From Maritimibacter sp. (GTDB taxonomy: Bacteria > Pseudomonadota > Alphaproteobacteria > Rhodobacterales > Rhodobacteraceae), in contig NZVC01000027.1 in the NCBI GenBank assembly GCA_002701395.1, positions 1-64,000 of the forward strand: 64,000 nt of DNA, given 5' to 3'. Within the stretch, counting starts at the first letter, position 1; each line of letters opens with the position of its first letter. The position numbers and the translations under genes were made by a program. This document shows positions 18,605-26,886 of the stretch, piece by piece. The notes under the pieces were generated by a model. That model was not told the DNA's origin. It did not search any database and saw only the letters and a program-made list of their open reading frames with translations.

Positions 18605-18802
18605 ATGAGCATCAACAGCGAAAGCGACATCGAGGCCAACCTGCAGATCGGCCCGACCTCGGAAGGCATGGTGCGGATCTACGTCGAGGGCAAGGGAATC
18701 GAAATCCCGATGGATTTCGACCCGGAAGAGGCCGAGGAAATCGCGGAAGAGATCCGCGCCGCCGCTGCCCGCGCCCGCGCGGCAAACAAGAAGCGGAAGT
18801 AA
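18605..18802 (+). CDS. Small conserved acidic protein (DUF6324-like)
   Basis: 65 aa, ATG after AAGGAACACGG. Sequence begins MSINSESDIEANLQIGPTS, has a beta-hairpin-like middle and a helical DPEEAEEIAEEI segment ending in a basic KKRK tail. It matches my memory of DUF6324, a family confined mainly to Rhodobacterales; function unknown. The longer open frame upstream is low-complexity repeat sequence (a gtgttcgacg duplication around 18490) and not part of the gene. Confidence 0.8.
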   Translation: MSINSESDIEANLQIGPTSEGMVRIYVEGKGIEIPMDFDPEEAEEIAEEIRAAAARARAANKKRK

Positions 18803-18806
18803 CCGG

Positions 18807-19292
18807 CTACCACGCCGCGAGGTTCAGGTCCGGATCGCGCGCCGCGTGCCACCGCAGCGCCGCGTGACGGGCGAACTTTTGCAGCATCACCTTCCGCCGG
18901 GCGCCGGGAAGCTTGTCTTCCGGCGCCATGCGCAGGATCTCGGCGTCATAGGCGTCCGCGATGATCAGCCCGGTTTCGTCCGGCAGAAGCTCTGTCGGGA
19001 AATCGGCATCGACCGCCCAGAAGAACCGGTCGCACCATTCGAGATAGCCCTGCCACTTGTGATCCGACTGGTAATCGGCGCGGCTGGACTTGCATTCGAT
19101 GATCCAGACCTCGCCCTTGGGGCCCAGCGCCATGACGTCCACGCGCAAGCCCGGCGTCGGCGTCAGTTCTTCCACCGTTACGAAATCGTGGCTTAACAGG
19201 TGTCGGCACACGCCGCGCGCCAGCAACTGACCCGGCATCTTGCGGGACAGGTCCTGCGGGGCGGGCACGGGATCAGGGGATGTATCGGGCAT
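18807..19292 (-). CDS. mmcB: MmcB family DNA repair protein
   Basis: Restriction-endonuclease-like fold protein linked in Caulobacter to resistance to mitomycin C. The PD-(D/E)xK core is visible: Asp in LRVDVMALG (D52), then IIECKSS (E66, K68). 161 aa, usual length. It is convergent with the DUF6324-like gene. In Caulobacter mmcB is in the SOS regulon; no sure LexA box of the alphaproteobacterial GTTC-N7-GTTC type was found upstream here by eye. Confidence 0.88.
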   Translation of the reverse strand: MPDTSPDPVPAPQDLSRKMPGQLLARGVCRHLLSHDFVTVEELTPTPGLRVDVMALGPKGEVWIIECKSSRADYQSDHKWQGYLEWCDRFFWAVDADFPTELLPDETGLIIADAYDAEILRMAPEDKLPGARRKVMLQKFARHAALRWHAARDPDLNLAAW

Positions 19293-19439
19293 GGCGAAAT
19301 GATGAACATTACGTGAACAAAAGGCAAGCCCCGAGGGAAAGCGCAGGTCCCCCTTGCCGGGCGCCGCAAGCGGGCCTATGTCGGGGATTGGCGGGCACTG
19401 CCCTTCCTGTGCCGAGAAATATTCCGGTGGCCTTAAGCA

Positions 19440-19516
19440 ATTCCGAGGGAGCTGGCTCTACCAGGACCGTGGTCTTGGCACCTGGCGCCCACCTGTATAT
19501 ACAGGTCCTCGGGAAT
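19440..19516. repeat. Compact inverted-repeat element of unknown function
   Basis: An outer stem (attccgagg 19440-19448 with cctcgggaat 19507-19516, one bulge) encloses three further palindromes: gagctggctc, an 8-bp hairpin ccaggacc/ggtcttgg, and the perfect 16-bp palindrome acctgtatatacaggt (19491-19506). It lies in the 267-bp gap between mmcB and the VOC gene, where no ORF is credible. Could be a structured RNA, an operator or a relic of a small mobile repeat. Confidence 0.45.
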
Positions 19517-19559
19517 AGAAAACTCCACGTTTGCGGTGGTCCCGCCACTTCCCCGCATC

Positions 19560-19931
19560 TCAGACGTCCCGATCCCGCGCCGCCCGGCCCGAGATCTGGA
19601 TGGCGTTTCCGGCCGGATCCTTGAGGTTCGCAAAGCCATAACCATCCGCCCGATGCACCGGCCCCACATCCAGCCCCGCCGCGATCAGCGCCGCGCGGGC
19701 TGTGTCGACATCGTCGGCATCGAACACCAGCTTCACCTGCACCTGCCCCTGTTTCTGCCCCTTACCGGCCGGATGCAGCAGCAGGATCACGCCCTCGCCC
19801 GTGGGGCTCAGCTCTGTCAGACGATCATCGCTGTCCGGTTCGCGGGACAGGACGTAGCCGAAATGCGTCGTGTAAAACGCCACCATGCGGTCGATGTCCC
19901 GCGCGTACAGGATCACCCGCGTCACGCCCAT
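19560..19931 (-). CDS. VOC family (glyoxalase-like) protein
   Basis: Single-module vicinal oxygen chelate protein of 123 aa, with two beta-alpha-beta-beta-beta repeats: VTRVILYARDIDRMVAFYTTHFG at the N-terminus and the closing FANLKDPAGNAIQIS. The first putative metal ligand position is not a His, so a lyase, dioxygenase or resistance function cannot be chosen. Short gene, ATG start, no obvious operon partner. Confidence 0.8.
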   Translation of the reverse strand: MGVTRVILYARDIDRMVAFYTTHFGYVLSREPDSDDRLTELSPTGEGVILLLHPAGKGQKQGQVQVKLVFDADDVDTARAALIAAGLDVGPVHRADGYGFANLKDPAGNAIQISGRAARDRDV

Positions 19932-20039
19932 GTCACGCCCCGATGGTCCGCTGCAGCGGGGTCAGCCAGCCGGTCTGGCGGACACTGGGGCGCGGACCTG
20001 TCCGAGCGTTTCCGGCGGGGATGGTTCGGGGCACCGCGC

Positions 20040-20384
20040 TCAGCGACGCCGACGCGGATCGTCGTCGGTGCGGACCGGGATCAGAAGGCCCGCGTGCTGC
20101 GGCGCACGGGTGCCGCCGGAACTGTCGTCCTTCTCGGCCAGTCGCATGATCGAAATGCCGAACTGCACGCCGGAAAACACGATGCCGTGGAACATCACCA
20201 ACAGGAACACGGCCAGCACGCCCACGTCGGAGTGGGTGACCAGATGCCAAAGGTTCGCGACGTTGAACCACAGCAACGCGGCCACGAAGGCGGCGGCGAT
20301 GGCAAAGCCGATCAGCGTATGGCGAATATAGAATCGAACGAGTTGCGGCATGAAACCCTCCAAACTCTCTCGTATCTTTCCCAT
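20040..20384 (-). CDS. Hypothetical membrane protein (two TM segments)
   Basis: 114 aa with two hydrophobic helices (about residues 23-42 and 55-78), a short charged N-terminus and a basic, proline/arginine-rich cytosolic tail ending RRRR. It resembles small conserved membrane proteins of Rhodobacteraceae, but I recognise no family. It is monocistronic by position, with 108 bp to the VOC gene and 161 bp to the divergent gene at 20546. Confidence 0.65.
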   Translation of the reverse strand: MGKIRESLEGFMPQLVRFYIRHTLIGFAIAAAFVAALLWFNVANLWHLVTHSDVGVLAVFLLVMFHGIVFSGVQFGISIMRLAEKDDSSGGTRAPQHAGLLIPVRTDDDPRRRR

Positions 20385-20545
20385 CTAACCTGAGCTTTGT
20401 TACCGTGCCGTCAAGACGAGATCGCGCGCCGGGCGCAATTTGCCGCGCCCACGCAGCTGTGACTGGTGCATGACGCGCCGATCGCCCTTTATGGTGGCTC
20501 GACTTTACCGGGCCACGTCTATGTTGACCCGCAGGGGGACCCGCA

Positions 20546-21907
20546 ATGACCGATCAGAAGCCGCTTAGCCCGTCCGAGGCGCATGGCCTGCGATACGCGC
20601 AGGAACTGGAAGGCCATCTGGGTTGGCTGGACAGCTTCACATCTGCCGCGCTGGCGGTGCTGGCGGTGGCTTCGGGGATCTACACCTATCTGGGCGTCTC
20701 GTCGTTGCTGGACGACAGCGGCGCGCTGTCGTTCTTCGCGGCGATGTCCTACTCGGTGGCGGTGTCGGTCGGGATCTTCGTGTTCTGGTCCTACATGATG
20801 CGGCTGTTGCCTGCGGTGCGCACGGCGGCGGCGCGAACCGGGCTGTTCGTGTCGATGGGCCTTGGCTGCTGCGCCATCGTCGCGATGTCGTCATGGCTGA
20901 ACGCGGCGGCGCTGGCGGGCGCGGCGGCGGTGGAACAGCACCTTGCCAACACCGTCCAGCAATACCAGACCTCGCTGGAACGCGCCCATTCCGTCGCCGT
21001 GTCCGCGCAGGGGCTGGAACGCGACGTGGCGCGGGTGCGCCAAAGCTTTCAGGACCTGTCGGAACAAGAGGCGTCGGGCCAGTTGTCGGGCCTGGCCGGG
21101 CGCGGCGCGGTGTTCCGCGTGCTGCGGCAGAAGTCCGAGGAACTGGCCGCCCTTGAACAGCAAATTCAGGCGCAGGCCCCGCTGGTCGAGCAAGCCTTCG
21201 CCGAGGGCAACGCGATCCTCAGCCGGATGCGCGCCCTGACCGTGGAACCCGGCCCGGTGGAACAGCGGTCGGTGTCCTTCTCGGAAGAGGCCGTGCGCCT
21301 TGCCGGGGTGATCACCACGCTGCGCCAACTGTCCGTCGCGCCGCTGGTGGTGCGGTCCGCCGACGACCTTGCGGCCTCCGTGGTGCTGCCGGAGGTGGAA
21401 GAGATCCGCGACGAACAGTCGACCACCATCGCGTCGGTCCTGAACGTGCTGTCGCAGCGGGCCGAGACGCTGAAGATGGCGGCCGAGGCTGTGCTGGCAA
21501 TGCCCGCCCCCGCCGACATCACCTATACCCCCGTCTCGACCGCCGACGCGGTGATCCTGTACGCCGGCAACTTCGTTCCCTCTTGGGCTGGCGCGATCTC
21601 GATCGACCTGCTGCCCGCCGTTCTGGTGTTCATCCTGATGGTCACGCAGGCGGCGATCCGGCAGGGACGCGGCCGCGCCGGGGTCGAGGACACGCTGACG
21701 CTGGCCGAATTCCGCGCCGCGCTGGGGGCCGTGCGAGAGGTCGAACTGGCGCTGGACCGCACCAACCGGGCCGAAAGCGCGGCGCCCGCCGCTTCGGTCG
21801 CGCGCGCCGAGGCCCCGCGCCCTGACGCGCCGTTGCCCGAACCGTCCGCCCCAGACGCTGCGCCCGATCCGAAGGTTCAAAGGTTCAAGGCGGCGGGCGA
21901 CGAGTGA
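20546..21907 (+). CDS. Hypothetical membrane protein with central coiled coil
   Basis: 453 aa; not recognised. About three N-terminal membrane helices (residues 33-55, 65-90, 98-130), a long helical/coiled-coil region (about 135-290, rich in Glu, Gln, Ala), another membrane helix (about 347-370) and a Pro/Ala-rich disordered tail. ATG follows CAGGGGGACCCGCA. The stop overlaps the start of the ClpP-like protease gene (TGATG), so the two are made together. The architecture suggests a scaffold spanning the inner membrane with a helical periplasmic or cytosolic domain. Function unknown. Confidence 0.75.
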   Translation: MTDQKPLSPSEAHGLRYAQELEGHLGWLDSFTSAALAVLAVASGIYTYLGVSSLLDDSGALSFFAAMSYSVAVSVGIFVFWSYMMRLLPAVRTAAARTGLFVSMGLGCCAIVAMSSWLNAAALAGAAAVEQHLANTVQQYQTSLERAHSVAVSAQGLERDVARVRQSFQDLSEQEASGQLSGLAGRGAVFRVLRQKSEELAALEQQIQAQAPLVEQAFAEGNAILSRMRALTVEPGPVEQRSVSFSEEAVRLAGVITTLRQLSVAPLVVRSADDLAASVVLPEVEEIRDEQSTTIASVLNVLSQRAETLKMAAEAVLAMPAPADITYTPVSTADAVILYAGNFVPSWAGAISIDLLPAVLVFILMVTQAAIRQGRGRAGVEDTLTLAEFRAALGAVREVELALDRTNRAESAAPAASVARAEAPRPDAPLPEPSAPDAAPDPKVQRFKAAGDE

Positions 21908-22680
21908 TGCGGGGCCCTCGGCTAACCACCGCCCGCGCGATCCGCGCGCTGCTGGCGTTCCAGATCGGCATCGGCGTGGTGCTGTTCGGGCAGGACATCG
22001 CGCGCACCCTACCCCAGCTTGGCTTCACCCCCCGCAGCCCCGGCATGGACGAACCGATCCGCCCCGGCGACCAGACGCGCCGGTTCCAACCGGACCGCCT
22101 GCCGTTGCGGCGTCCGTCGCCCGGCACCGACATGCCGGACACCAGCGATATGCCCAACCGGCTGCAATTCACCGAGGCGGCGGACGACCCGACGGTGCTG
22201 GACGTGACCGGCGCCATCGCCGAGGGCGACTTTGTCCGGTTCGAGGATTTCCTTGAAACCACAAGCCTTTCGCCGGAAACGATCCGCCTGAACAGCCCGG
22301 GCGGATCGGTTATCGACGCGCTGGCCATCGGCCGTGCGATCCGCGACGCCGGGTTCGACACGACCGTGGGCGACGACGGCATCTGCCTGTCGGCCTGCCC
22401 TTATCTGCTAGCCGCCGGTGTCGAACGCAGCGCCGCCGAAACCGCGCAGGTCGGCGTCCATCAGCACTATTTCGACGAAAGCACCGTGCTGCCCGCCTTT
22501 CTTGCGGTCGAGGACATCCAGCGCGGTCAGGGCGAGGTTCTGGCCTATCTCATCGATATGGGGATCGACCCGGCGCTGATGCAGCACGCGCTGGTGACGC
22601 CGCCGCAAGAGATCTACATCCTGCTGCGCGAAGAGCTGGAAGACTACGCGATGGTCACGGACGTCCAAGAGACCGGCTGA
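21907..22680 (+). CDS. ClpP-like periplasmic protein (COG3904 type)
   Basis: 257 aa with an N-terminal membrane anchor (about residues 12-30), a Pro-rich linker (about 40-80) and a ClpP/crotonase-fold domain. Protease-type landmarks: LNSPGGSV (oxyanion region, about 129), a serine in GICLSACPYLLAAG (about 160-173) and GVHQHYF (His, about 183). COG3904-type proteins share this S/H arrangement; activity has not been proven for most. ATG at 21907 overlaps the upstream stop. It may cleave or hold a partner of the coiled-coil membrane protein in the same operon. Confidence 0.75.
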   Translation: MRGPRLTTARAIRALLAFQIGIGVVLFGQDIARTLPQLGFTPRSPGMDEPIRPGDQTRRFQPDRLPLRRPSPGTDMPDTSDMPNRLQFTEAADDPTVLDVTGAIAEGDFVRFEDFLETTSLSPETIRLNSPGGSVIDALAIGRAIRDAGFDTTVGDDGICLSACPYLLAAGVERSAAETAQVGVHQHYFDESTVLPAFLAVEDIQRGQGEVLAYLIDMGIDPALMQHALVTPPQEIYILLREELEDYAMVTDVQETG

Positions 22681-22713
22681 CCCGGCGGACGCGCCGCCGG
22701 GGTCGTTCGCCGC

Positions 22714-23286
22714 TTAGACCGAGCGCGCCAGCATCAGCAGCGAAATACCCGAACTGACGAAGTGGATGCCCAGCATCAGGCCCAGCGCCCATTCGGCGGT
22801 GCTGGGCAGGCCGAACATCAGCAGGATGCCCAGTACCAGCGACAGCGCGCCCGACAGCACCAGAAAGCCCCAGCCGCGCGTCTGGCGGTTCTGCAGGCCG
22901 ATCAAGACTTCGAACACGCCCTGCGCCGCGAAGGTCAGACCCAGAAGCAGGGTCAGCGCGACAAGCCCTGTCATCGGGAAGAAGGCAAGATAGACGCCGA
23001 CCGCAAGCGACAGGACCGCGATCAGCGCGTTCCAGATCGTCGAGCCCCAAGACCGGGTCTGGAACGCCGCCCACAGGTTGATGCCGCCCGCGATCAGCAT
23101 GATCCACCCGACCATCACCTTGGCGGCGATGCTGGCGACCAGCGGGAACAGCAGGGCGACGACGCCCGCGATCAAAAGCGCCGCGCCAAGGAAGGTGAAC
23201 CACCCCTTGTGCGCGCGGATCGCTTCCAGCAGTTCCTCGGGGGGTTGCCCCGGCTGGTGGCCGGGATCGTTGAGCGGGCCGGACAT
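22714..23286 (-). CDS. HdeD family acid-resistance membrane protein
   Basis: 190 aa, six predicted membrane helices in three paired repeats (DUF308): KGWFTFLGAALLIAGVVALL, GWIMLIAGGINLWAAF and later LVLSGALSLVLGILL show the recurring aromatic/glycine pattern. HdeD of E. coli contributes to acid resistance at high cell density; the role here is by family only. Single gene with divergent space of 245 bp to nusB, no other gene in it. Confidence 0.85.
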   Translation of the reverse strand: MSGPLNDPGHQPGQPPEELLEAIRAHKGWFTFLGAALLIAGVVALLFPLVASIAAKVMVGWIMLIAGGINLWAAFQTRSWGSTIWNALIAVLSLAVGVYLAFFPMTGLVALTLLLGLTFAAQGVFEVLIGLQNRQTRGWGFLVLSGALSLVLGILLMFGLPSTAEWALGLMLGIHFVSSGISLLMLARSV

Positions 23287-23483
23287 GACAATGCTCCTAT
23301 CAAGCCGTGCGGCGGACCGGCGAACCCGCGACCGCCGACGTTAAGTATCTTTAACGTAAATTTGTGTCGGGCGCGCCCCGCAGCAAGAGGCACGCGCCAC
23401 GACGTCGCGAATCGCGCGCGCTTCGGGCGTGACGCCCGCCGGGGCGGTCCAGCCGCAGAATGTTGGATGGGGACAAGAAATGC

Positions 23484-23513
23484 AGGCAATCGCCGACAAA
23501 AGTGCCGGCAATT
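23484..23513 (-). terminator. Terminator hairpin after nusB
   Basis: Minus-strand stem gcaattgccg / cggcgattgc (10 bp with one G-T pair) and a 10-base loop, 19 bp past the nusB stop, followed by a modestly T-rich tail. The rest of the gap 23287-23531 shows no gene. Confidence 0.5.
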
Positions 23514-23531
23514 GCAAAGTTCGTGAAAGCC

Positions 23532-23996
23532 TTAGAAGGCTTCGGGCTTCGCCTCGCGGGCCATGTGGTCCAGCACCGCGTTGACGAAGCGCGACTCTTT
23601 GCCTTCCGGGAAGAACGCTTTCGCCACGTCGACATATTCCACGATCACCACCTTCGGCGGCGTGTCGGACTGAACCAGTTCGGCCCCGGCGGCGCGGAAC
23701 AGGGCGCGCAGGGTCGGGTCGATGCGGGCGATCGGCCATTTCGCGACAAGCGCGCGGTCGGTCATCTGGTCGATCTTCGCCTGATAGTTCACCGCGTGGT
23801 CCAGAACCTTGCGGAAGTGGTCGACGTCGCCCTCGACCATCTCGTCGCCGTCCAGCTCTGCGCCGAACCGGAAATCCTCGAACTCGGCGCGCACCGCCTC
23901 GACCGTCTGGCCCGAGGCTTCCATCTGGAACAGCGCCTGCACCGCGTACAGCCGCGAGGCGGACCGCATCTGCTTCTTGTCAGGAGCCTTGGTCAT
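23532..23996 (-). CDS. nusB: Transcription antitermination factor NusB
   Basis: All-helical RNA-binding protein that with NusE (S10) binds boxA and supports antitermination in rRNA operons. SRLYAVQALFQME near residue 14 and the C-terminal KVVIVEYVDVAKAFFPEGKESRFVNAVLD are the family blocks. ATG at 23996 overlaps the ribH stop (ATGA), giving 154 aa; the frame extends upstream only as a ribH shadow. The ribBX-ribH-nusB order is common in alphaproteobacteria. Confidence 0.95.
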   Translation of the reverse strand: MTKAPDKKQMRSASRLYAVQALFQMEASGQTVEAVRAEFEDFRFGAELDGDEMVEGDVDHFRKVLDHAVNYQAKIDQMTDRALVAKWPIARIDPTLRALFRAAGAELVQSDTPPKVVIVEYVDVAKAFFPEGKESRFVNAVLDHMAREAKPEAF

Positions 23997-24544
23997 GCCG
24001 TTGCCGGTCCTTCCGCGTCGCCCGCCATCAGCGTGTCCTCGCCCGACGGCTTGAAGCCGAAGCCGCCCTTCGGCTTGCCCCAGCGGCGTTGCAGCGCCAG
24101 CAGGTGCAGCGCGGCGGCGGCGGCACCGCCGCCCTTGTTCTGGCCCGCGGCCTCGGCCCGGACAACCGCCTGTTCGCGGTTCTCGACGGTCAGGATGCCA
24201 TTGCCGACGCAGCAGCCCTGCAGCCCCAACAGCGTCAGCCCGCGCGAGCTGTCGTTGCACACGGTGTCGTAATGCGTCGTCTCGCCCCGGATCACGCAGC
24301 CCAGCGCGACATAGGCGTCGAAGTTCGACAGCCGGTGCGCGGTGGCGATGGCGCTGGGGATCTCAAGCGCGCCCGGCACCTCGACCAGCTCGACCTCGGC
24401 GCCCGCTTCGGCGGCCACGGCTTTCGCCCCGGCGATCTGCTCGTCGGCGATGTCCTTGTAATAAGGCGCGACGACGATCAGCAGTTTCACCGGCGCGTCG
24501 AAGGACGGCAGCGGCAGTTCATAATGGGTTTCGGTTCCGGCCAT
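23993..24544 (-). CDS. ribH: 6,7-Dimethyl-8-ribityllumazine synthase
   Basis: Penultimate step of riboflavin synthesis: joins 5-amino-6-ribitylaminouracil with dihydroxybutanone phosphate. Family motifs: VPGALEIPSAI (about residue 58), GCVIRGETTHYDTVCN (about 81-96, with the catalytic His) and TVENREQA (about 117). 183 aa is 25-30 longer than the minimal enzyme because of a C-terminal Gly/Lys-containing tail. Only 1 bp separates it from ribBX. Confidence 0.95.
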   Translation of the reverse strand: MAGTETHYELPLPSFDAPVKLLIVVAPYYKDIADEQIAGAKAVAAEAGAEVELVEVPGALEIPSAIATAHRLSNFDAYVALGCVIRGETTHYDTVCNDSSRGLTLLGLQGCCVGNGILTVENREQAVVRAEAAGQNKGGGAAAAALHLLALQRRWGKPKGGFGFKPSGEDTLMAGDAEGPATA

Positions 24545-24545
24545 G

Positions 24546-25670
24546 TCAGCTCTCCGGTATCGCGCGGGTGCCCTCGATGGACAGCCCGTAACCTTCCAGG
24601 CCCACCACCTTCGGCAGCGGGGAATTCGTCAGCAGTATCAGTCGCGTCAGGCCCAGCGCCGACAGGATCTGCGCGCCCAGCCCGTACTGCCGCAGGATCT
24701 GCGGGCTGACCTGCCCGTCCGTCACCAGCTTCATCGACGGGTCGCGCAGCATCACCACCAGACCGCGCCCGACGTTGGCGATCTCGCGCATCGCGTTGCG
24801 CAGTTCGTCCGCCGGGTGGGGCCCCAGCCCCAGCGCGTCGTCCAGCGGGTTCAGCGCGTGCATCCGCACCAGCACTGGCTCGTCCGTGGTCAGGTCGCCC
24901 TTCGACAGCACGATGTGCTCGGCGCCTTGGGTTTCGTCGGTGAACACGCGCATCAGCCACTCGCCGCCGAACGCGCTTGTCACCGGCTTCACGGCGCTTT
25001 CGTTCACAAGGTTGTCGTGGCGATGGCGATAGCCGATCAGGTCGGAAATCGTGCCGACCTTCAGCCCGTGCTTCTGCGCGAAGGCGATCAGCTCGGGCAG
25101 GCGCGCCATCGTGCCGTCCTCGTTCATGATCTCGCAGATCACGCCCGAAGGGTTCAGCCCGGCAAGGCGCGAAATGTCGACCGCCGCTTCGGTATGGCCG
25201 GCACGCACCAGCACGCCACCCTCGCGGGCGCGCAGCGGGAACACATGGCCCGGCGTCGCGATGTCGGCGGCGCCGCGCGTGGGGTCGATGGCGACCGATA
25301 CGGTGCGCGCGCGGTCGTGGGCCGAGATCCCGGTGGTCACGCCTTCGCGCGCCTCGATCGACACGGTGAACGCGGTCTCGTGGCGCGACGAGTTCTGCGA
25401 CGCCATCAGCGGCAGACCCAGCGCGTCGATCCGTTCGGTCGGCAGCGCAAGACAGATCAGGCCACGCCCGTGGGTGGCCATGAAGTTGATCGCTTCCGGC
25501 GTCGCCATCTGGGCGGGGATCACAAGATCGCCCTCGTTCTCGCGGTCCTCGTGGTCGACGAGGATGAACATCCGGCCGTTCCGCGCGTCCTCGATGATCT
25601 CTTCGATGGAAGAGATCGCGTCGGACCAGTCGCGCTCCACGGGTCCGGCCGACTCGTATGCCTTGTTCAT
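24546..25670 (-). CDS. ribB: 3,4-Dihydroxy-2-butanone 4-phosphate synthase with degenerate GTP cyclohydrolase II domain (RibBX)
   Basis: The N-terminal RibB domain (residues 1-210) is intact: acidic metal loop DHEDRENEGDL (39-49), RHETAFTVSI and RAGHTEAAVD. The C-terminal region (about 215-374) is homologous to RibA but lacks the zinc-binding CX10CXC block and the catalytic loop: in its place is RMHALNPLDDALGLG. Bacterial RibBX hybrids of this kind are reported to supply only the RibB activity. GTP cyclohydrolase II must then be encoded elsewhere. No FMN riboswitch was seen upstream. Part of ribBX-ribH-nusB. Confidence 0.92.
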   Translation of the reverse strand: MNKAYESAGPVERDWSDAISSIEEIIEDARNGRMFILVDHEDRENEGDLVIPAQMATPEAINFMATHGRGLICLALPTERIDALGLPLMASQNSSRHETAFTVSIEAREGVTTGISAHDRARTVSVAIDPTRGAADIATPGHVFPLRAREGGVLVRAGHTEAAVDISRLAGLNPSGVICEIMNEDGTMARLPELIAFAQKHGLKVGTISDLIGYRHRHDNLVNESAVKPVTSAFGGEWLMRVFTDETQGAEHIVLSKGDLTTDEPVLVRMHALNPLDDALGLGPHPADELRNAMREIANVGRGLVVMLRDPSMKLVTDGQVSPQILRQYGLGAQILSALGLTRLILLTNSPLPKVVGLEGYGLSIEGTRAIPES

Positions 25671-25882
25671 CGGCGTCCTCGGTACAGTCTGCGCGCGCCA
25701 ATTAGACCAAGTTTCGCGCCCCCGCCACCCCCAGTGGCGGAACGAGACGTCGCGGGGATGAACAGCCGCTGTGCAGTGGAAGCATGGCTGCCGGTGGGCC
25801 GCGTTAACGCGCTGTCACTTGTCTGCCAATTATCGCCGGTCGATAGCCCGTTTGGGCCGATAAATACAACAGATCGCGTAAT

Positions 25883-26455
25883 TCAGCCCGCGGTCCCAAA
25901 GAACCGCTCTGCCGGGATGACCCCCGCAAGCCGCCCTGCGCCGCACCACTCTGTTTCCACCGACGTCGCCGAAACAAGCACCACCTCGTCCCGACGCGCG
26001 CCTTTGGCGGCCAGAAGCTCGGTCAGCCGTCTGGCCGTCGCGGACCAGCTTTCGGTAAAGGACGGCGCCTGCGACACCAGTTCGAACAGCCCTGGGTTCG
26101 CGCCCGCGACCACATCCGGCATCGCATAAACGGCCGCCAGCCGATCCGCTCTGCCCTGCAGGTCGTGCAGCCGCTGGCCGATCCCGTCCGGCACCGCCAC
26201 CCGCCGCGACCGAAGATCCAGCGCGTTGCCAGAAAACAGGAACGCCACCACGTCATGCCCCGACGCCGCGCGGATCGAGGCATAGGTGCGATAGTCGATC
26301 CCCAGCGCCGCCGCGCGTTTCACCCGGCGGCGCACGATTTCCAGCGGCACCGTGTTCGGGATCAGCTCTGCCCGCGCCTTCGTCCAGACGTGCTTGCGCC
26401 AGCGATAGCCAGCTTCCATCGTCGGCCCGCCGTTGTGTCCGATCCCTGCGGTCAT
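25883..26455 (-). CDS. Conserved hypothetical protein with IGHNGGP N-terminus
   Basis: 190 aa, soluble, Arg/Ala-rich, no recognised domain. It opens MTAGIGHNGGPTME; this short IGHNGGP motif recurs, from memory, at the start of many otherwise unrelated alphaproteobacterial and phage proteins. The body has a WRKHVWTKAR segment, a VRRRVKRAAALGIDY helix and FLFSGNAL. Start overlaps the stop of the HIT gene (ATGA), so it is the last gene of ribE-HIT-unknown. Function unknown. Confidence 0.75.
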   Translation of the reverse strand: MTAGIGHNGGPTMEAGYRWRKHVWTKARAELIPNTVPLEIVRRRVKRAAALGIDYRTYASIRAASGHDVVAFLFSGNALDLRSRRVAVPDGIGQRLHDLQGRADRLAAVYAMPDVVAGANPGLFELVSQAPSFTESWSATARRLTELLAAKGARRDEVVLVSATSVETEWCGAGRLAGVIPAERFFGTAG

Positions 26456-26886
26456 GCGCCCGTCTCCAGCCCGTGTTTCAATTCCGCCACCACCGCCGCG
26501 GCCTCGTCCGGTGTCAGCGCCGGCAAGTCGGTGAAGGTCACCGTGTCTTCGGCGATGTACCGGCGCGAGGTCAGATCGTCCTTCTCGTGCAATGGCACGA
26601 CATGCGCATGAGCATGCGCGATGTCACCGCCAGTGAACGCGAAGCCGACCCGCTTGACCCGATAAGCCGGTTTCATCGCCCGCGCCAGCCGCTGGCCCAG
26701 CGCCAGCATCCGGGCGGACAGATCGGGGGGCAGATCCTCGAAATACGGATAATGCGCCCGCGGAATGATCTGCACATGCCCGCGCCGGATCGGCATGGTG
26801 TCCAGAAACGCGACGATCTCGTCATCCTCGAACACCAACGCCGCCGGAACCGACCCCGCCGCGATGCCACAGAACAGGCAGGTCAT
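26452..26886 (-). CDS. HIT family nucleotide hydrolase/transferase
   Basis: 144 aa. Zinc-ribbon-like CLFCGIAAG at the N-terminus and the histidine triad HAHAHVVPLHE (about residues 95-105). The family cleaves nucleotide-amino acid or dinucleoside phosphate bonds (Hint/Ap4A types). The frame is open far upstream, but ATG at 26886 overlaps the ribE stop and gives the normal start. Middle gene of a coupled trio with ribE. Confidence 0.92.
   Translation of the reverse strand: MTCLFCGIAAGSVPAALVFEDDEIVAFLDTMPIRRGHVQIIPRAHYPYFEDLPPDLSARMLALGQRLARAMKPAYRVKRVGFAFTGGDIAHAHAHVVPLHEKDDLTSRRYIAEDTVTFTDLPALTPDEAAAVVAELKHGLETGA

Noticed and set aside
19491-19506. LexA (SOS) box before mmcB
   Set aside because: The palindrome contains CTGT-N4-ACAG, not the enterobacterial CTGT-N8-ACAG nor the alphaproteobacterial GTTC-N7-GTTC form.
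20891-21880. 329-codon minus-strand frame opposite the coiled-coil membrane gene
   Set aside because: Gly/Arg/His-rich shadow; the plus strand shows clear membrane helices and coupling to the next gene.
25671-25882. FMN riboswitch upstream of ribBX
   Set aside because: None of the conserved RFN element core sequence was recognisable on the minus strand.
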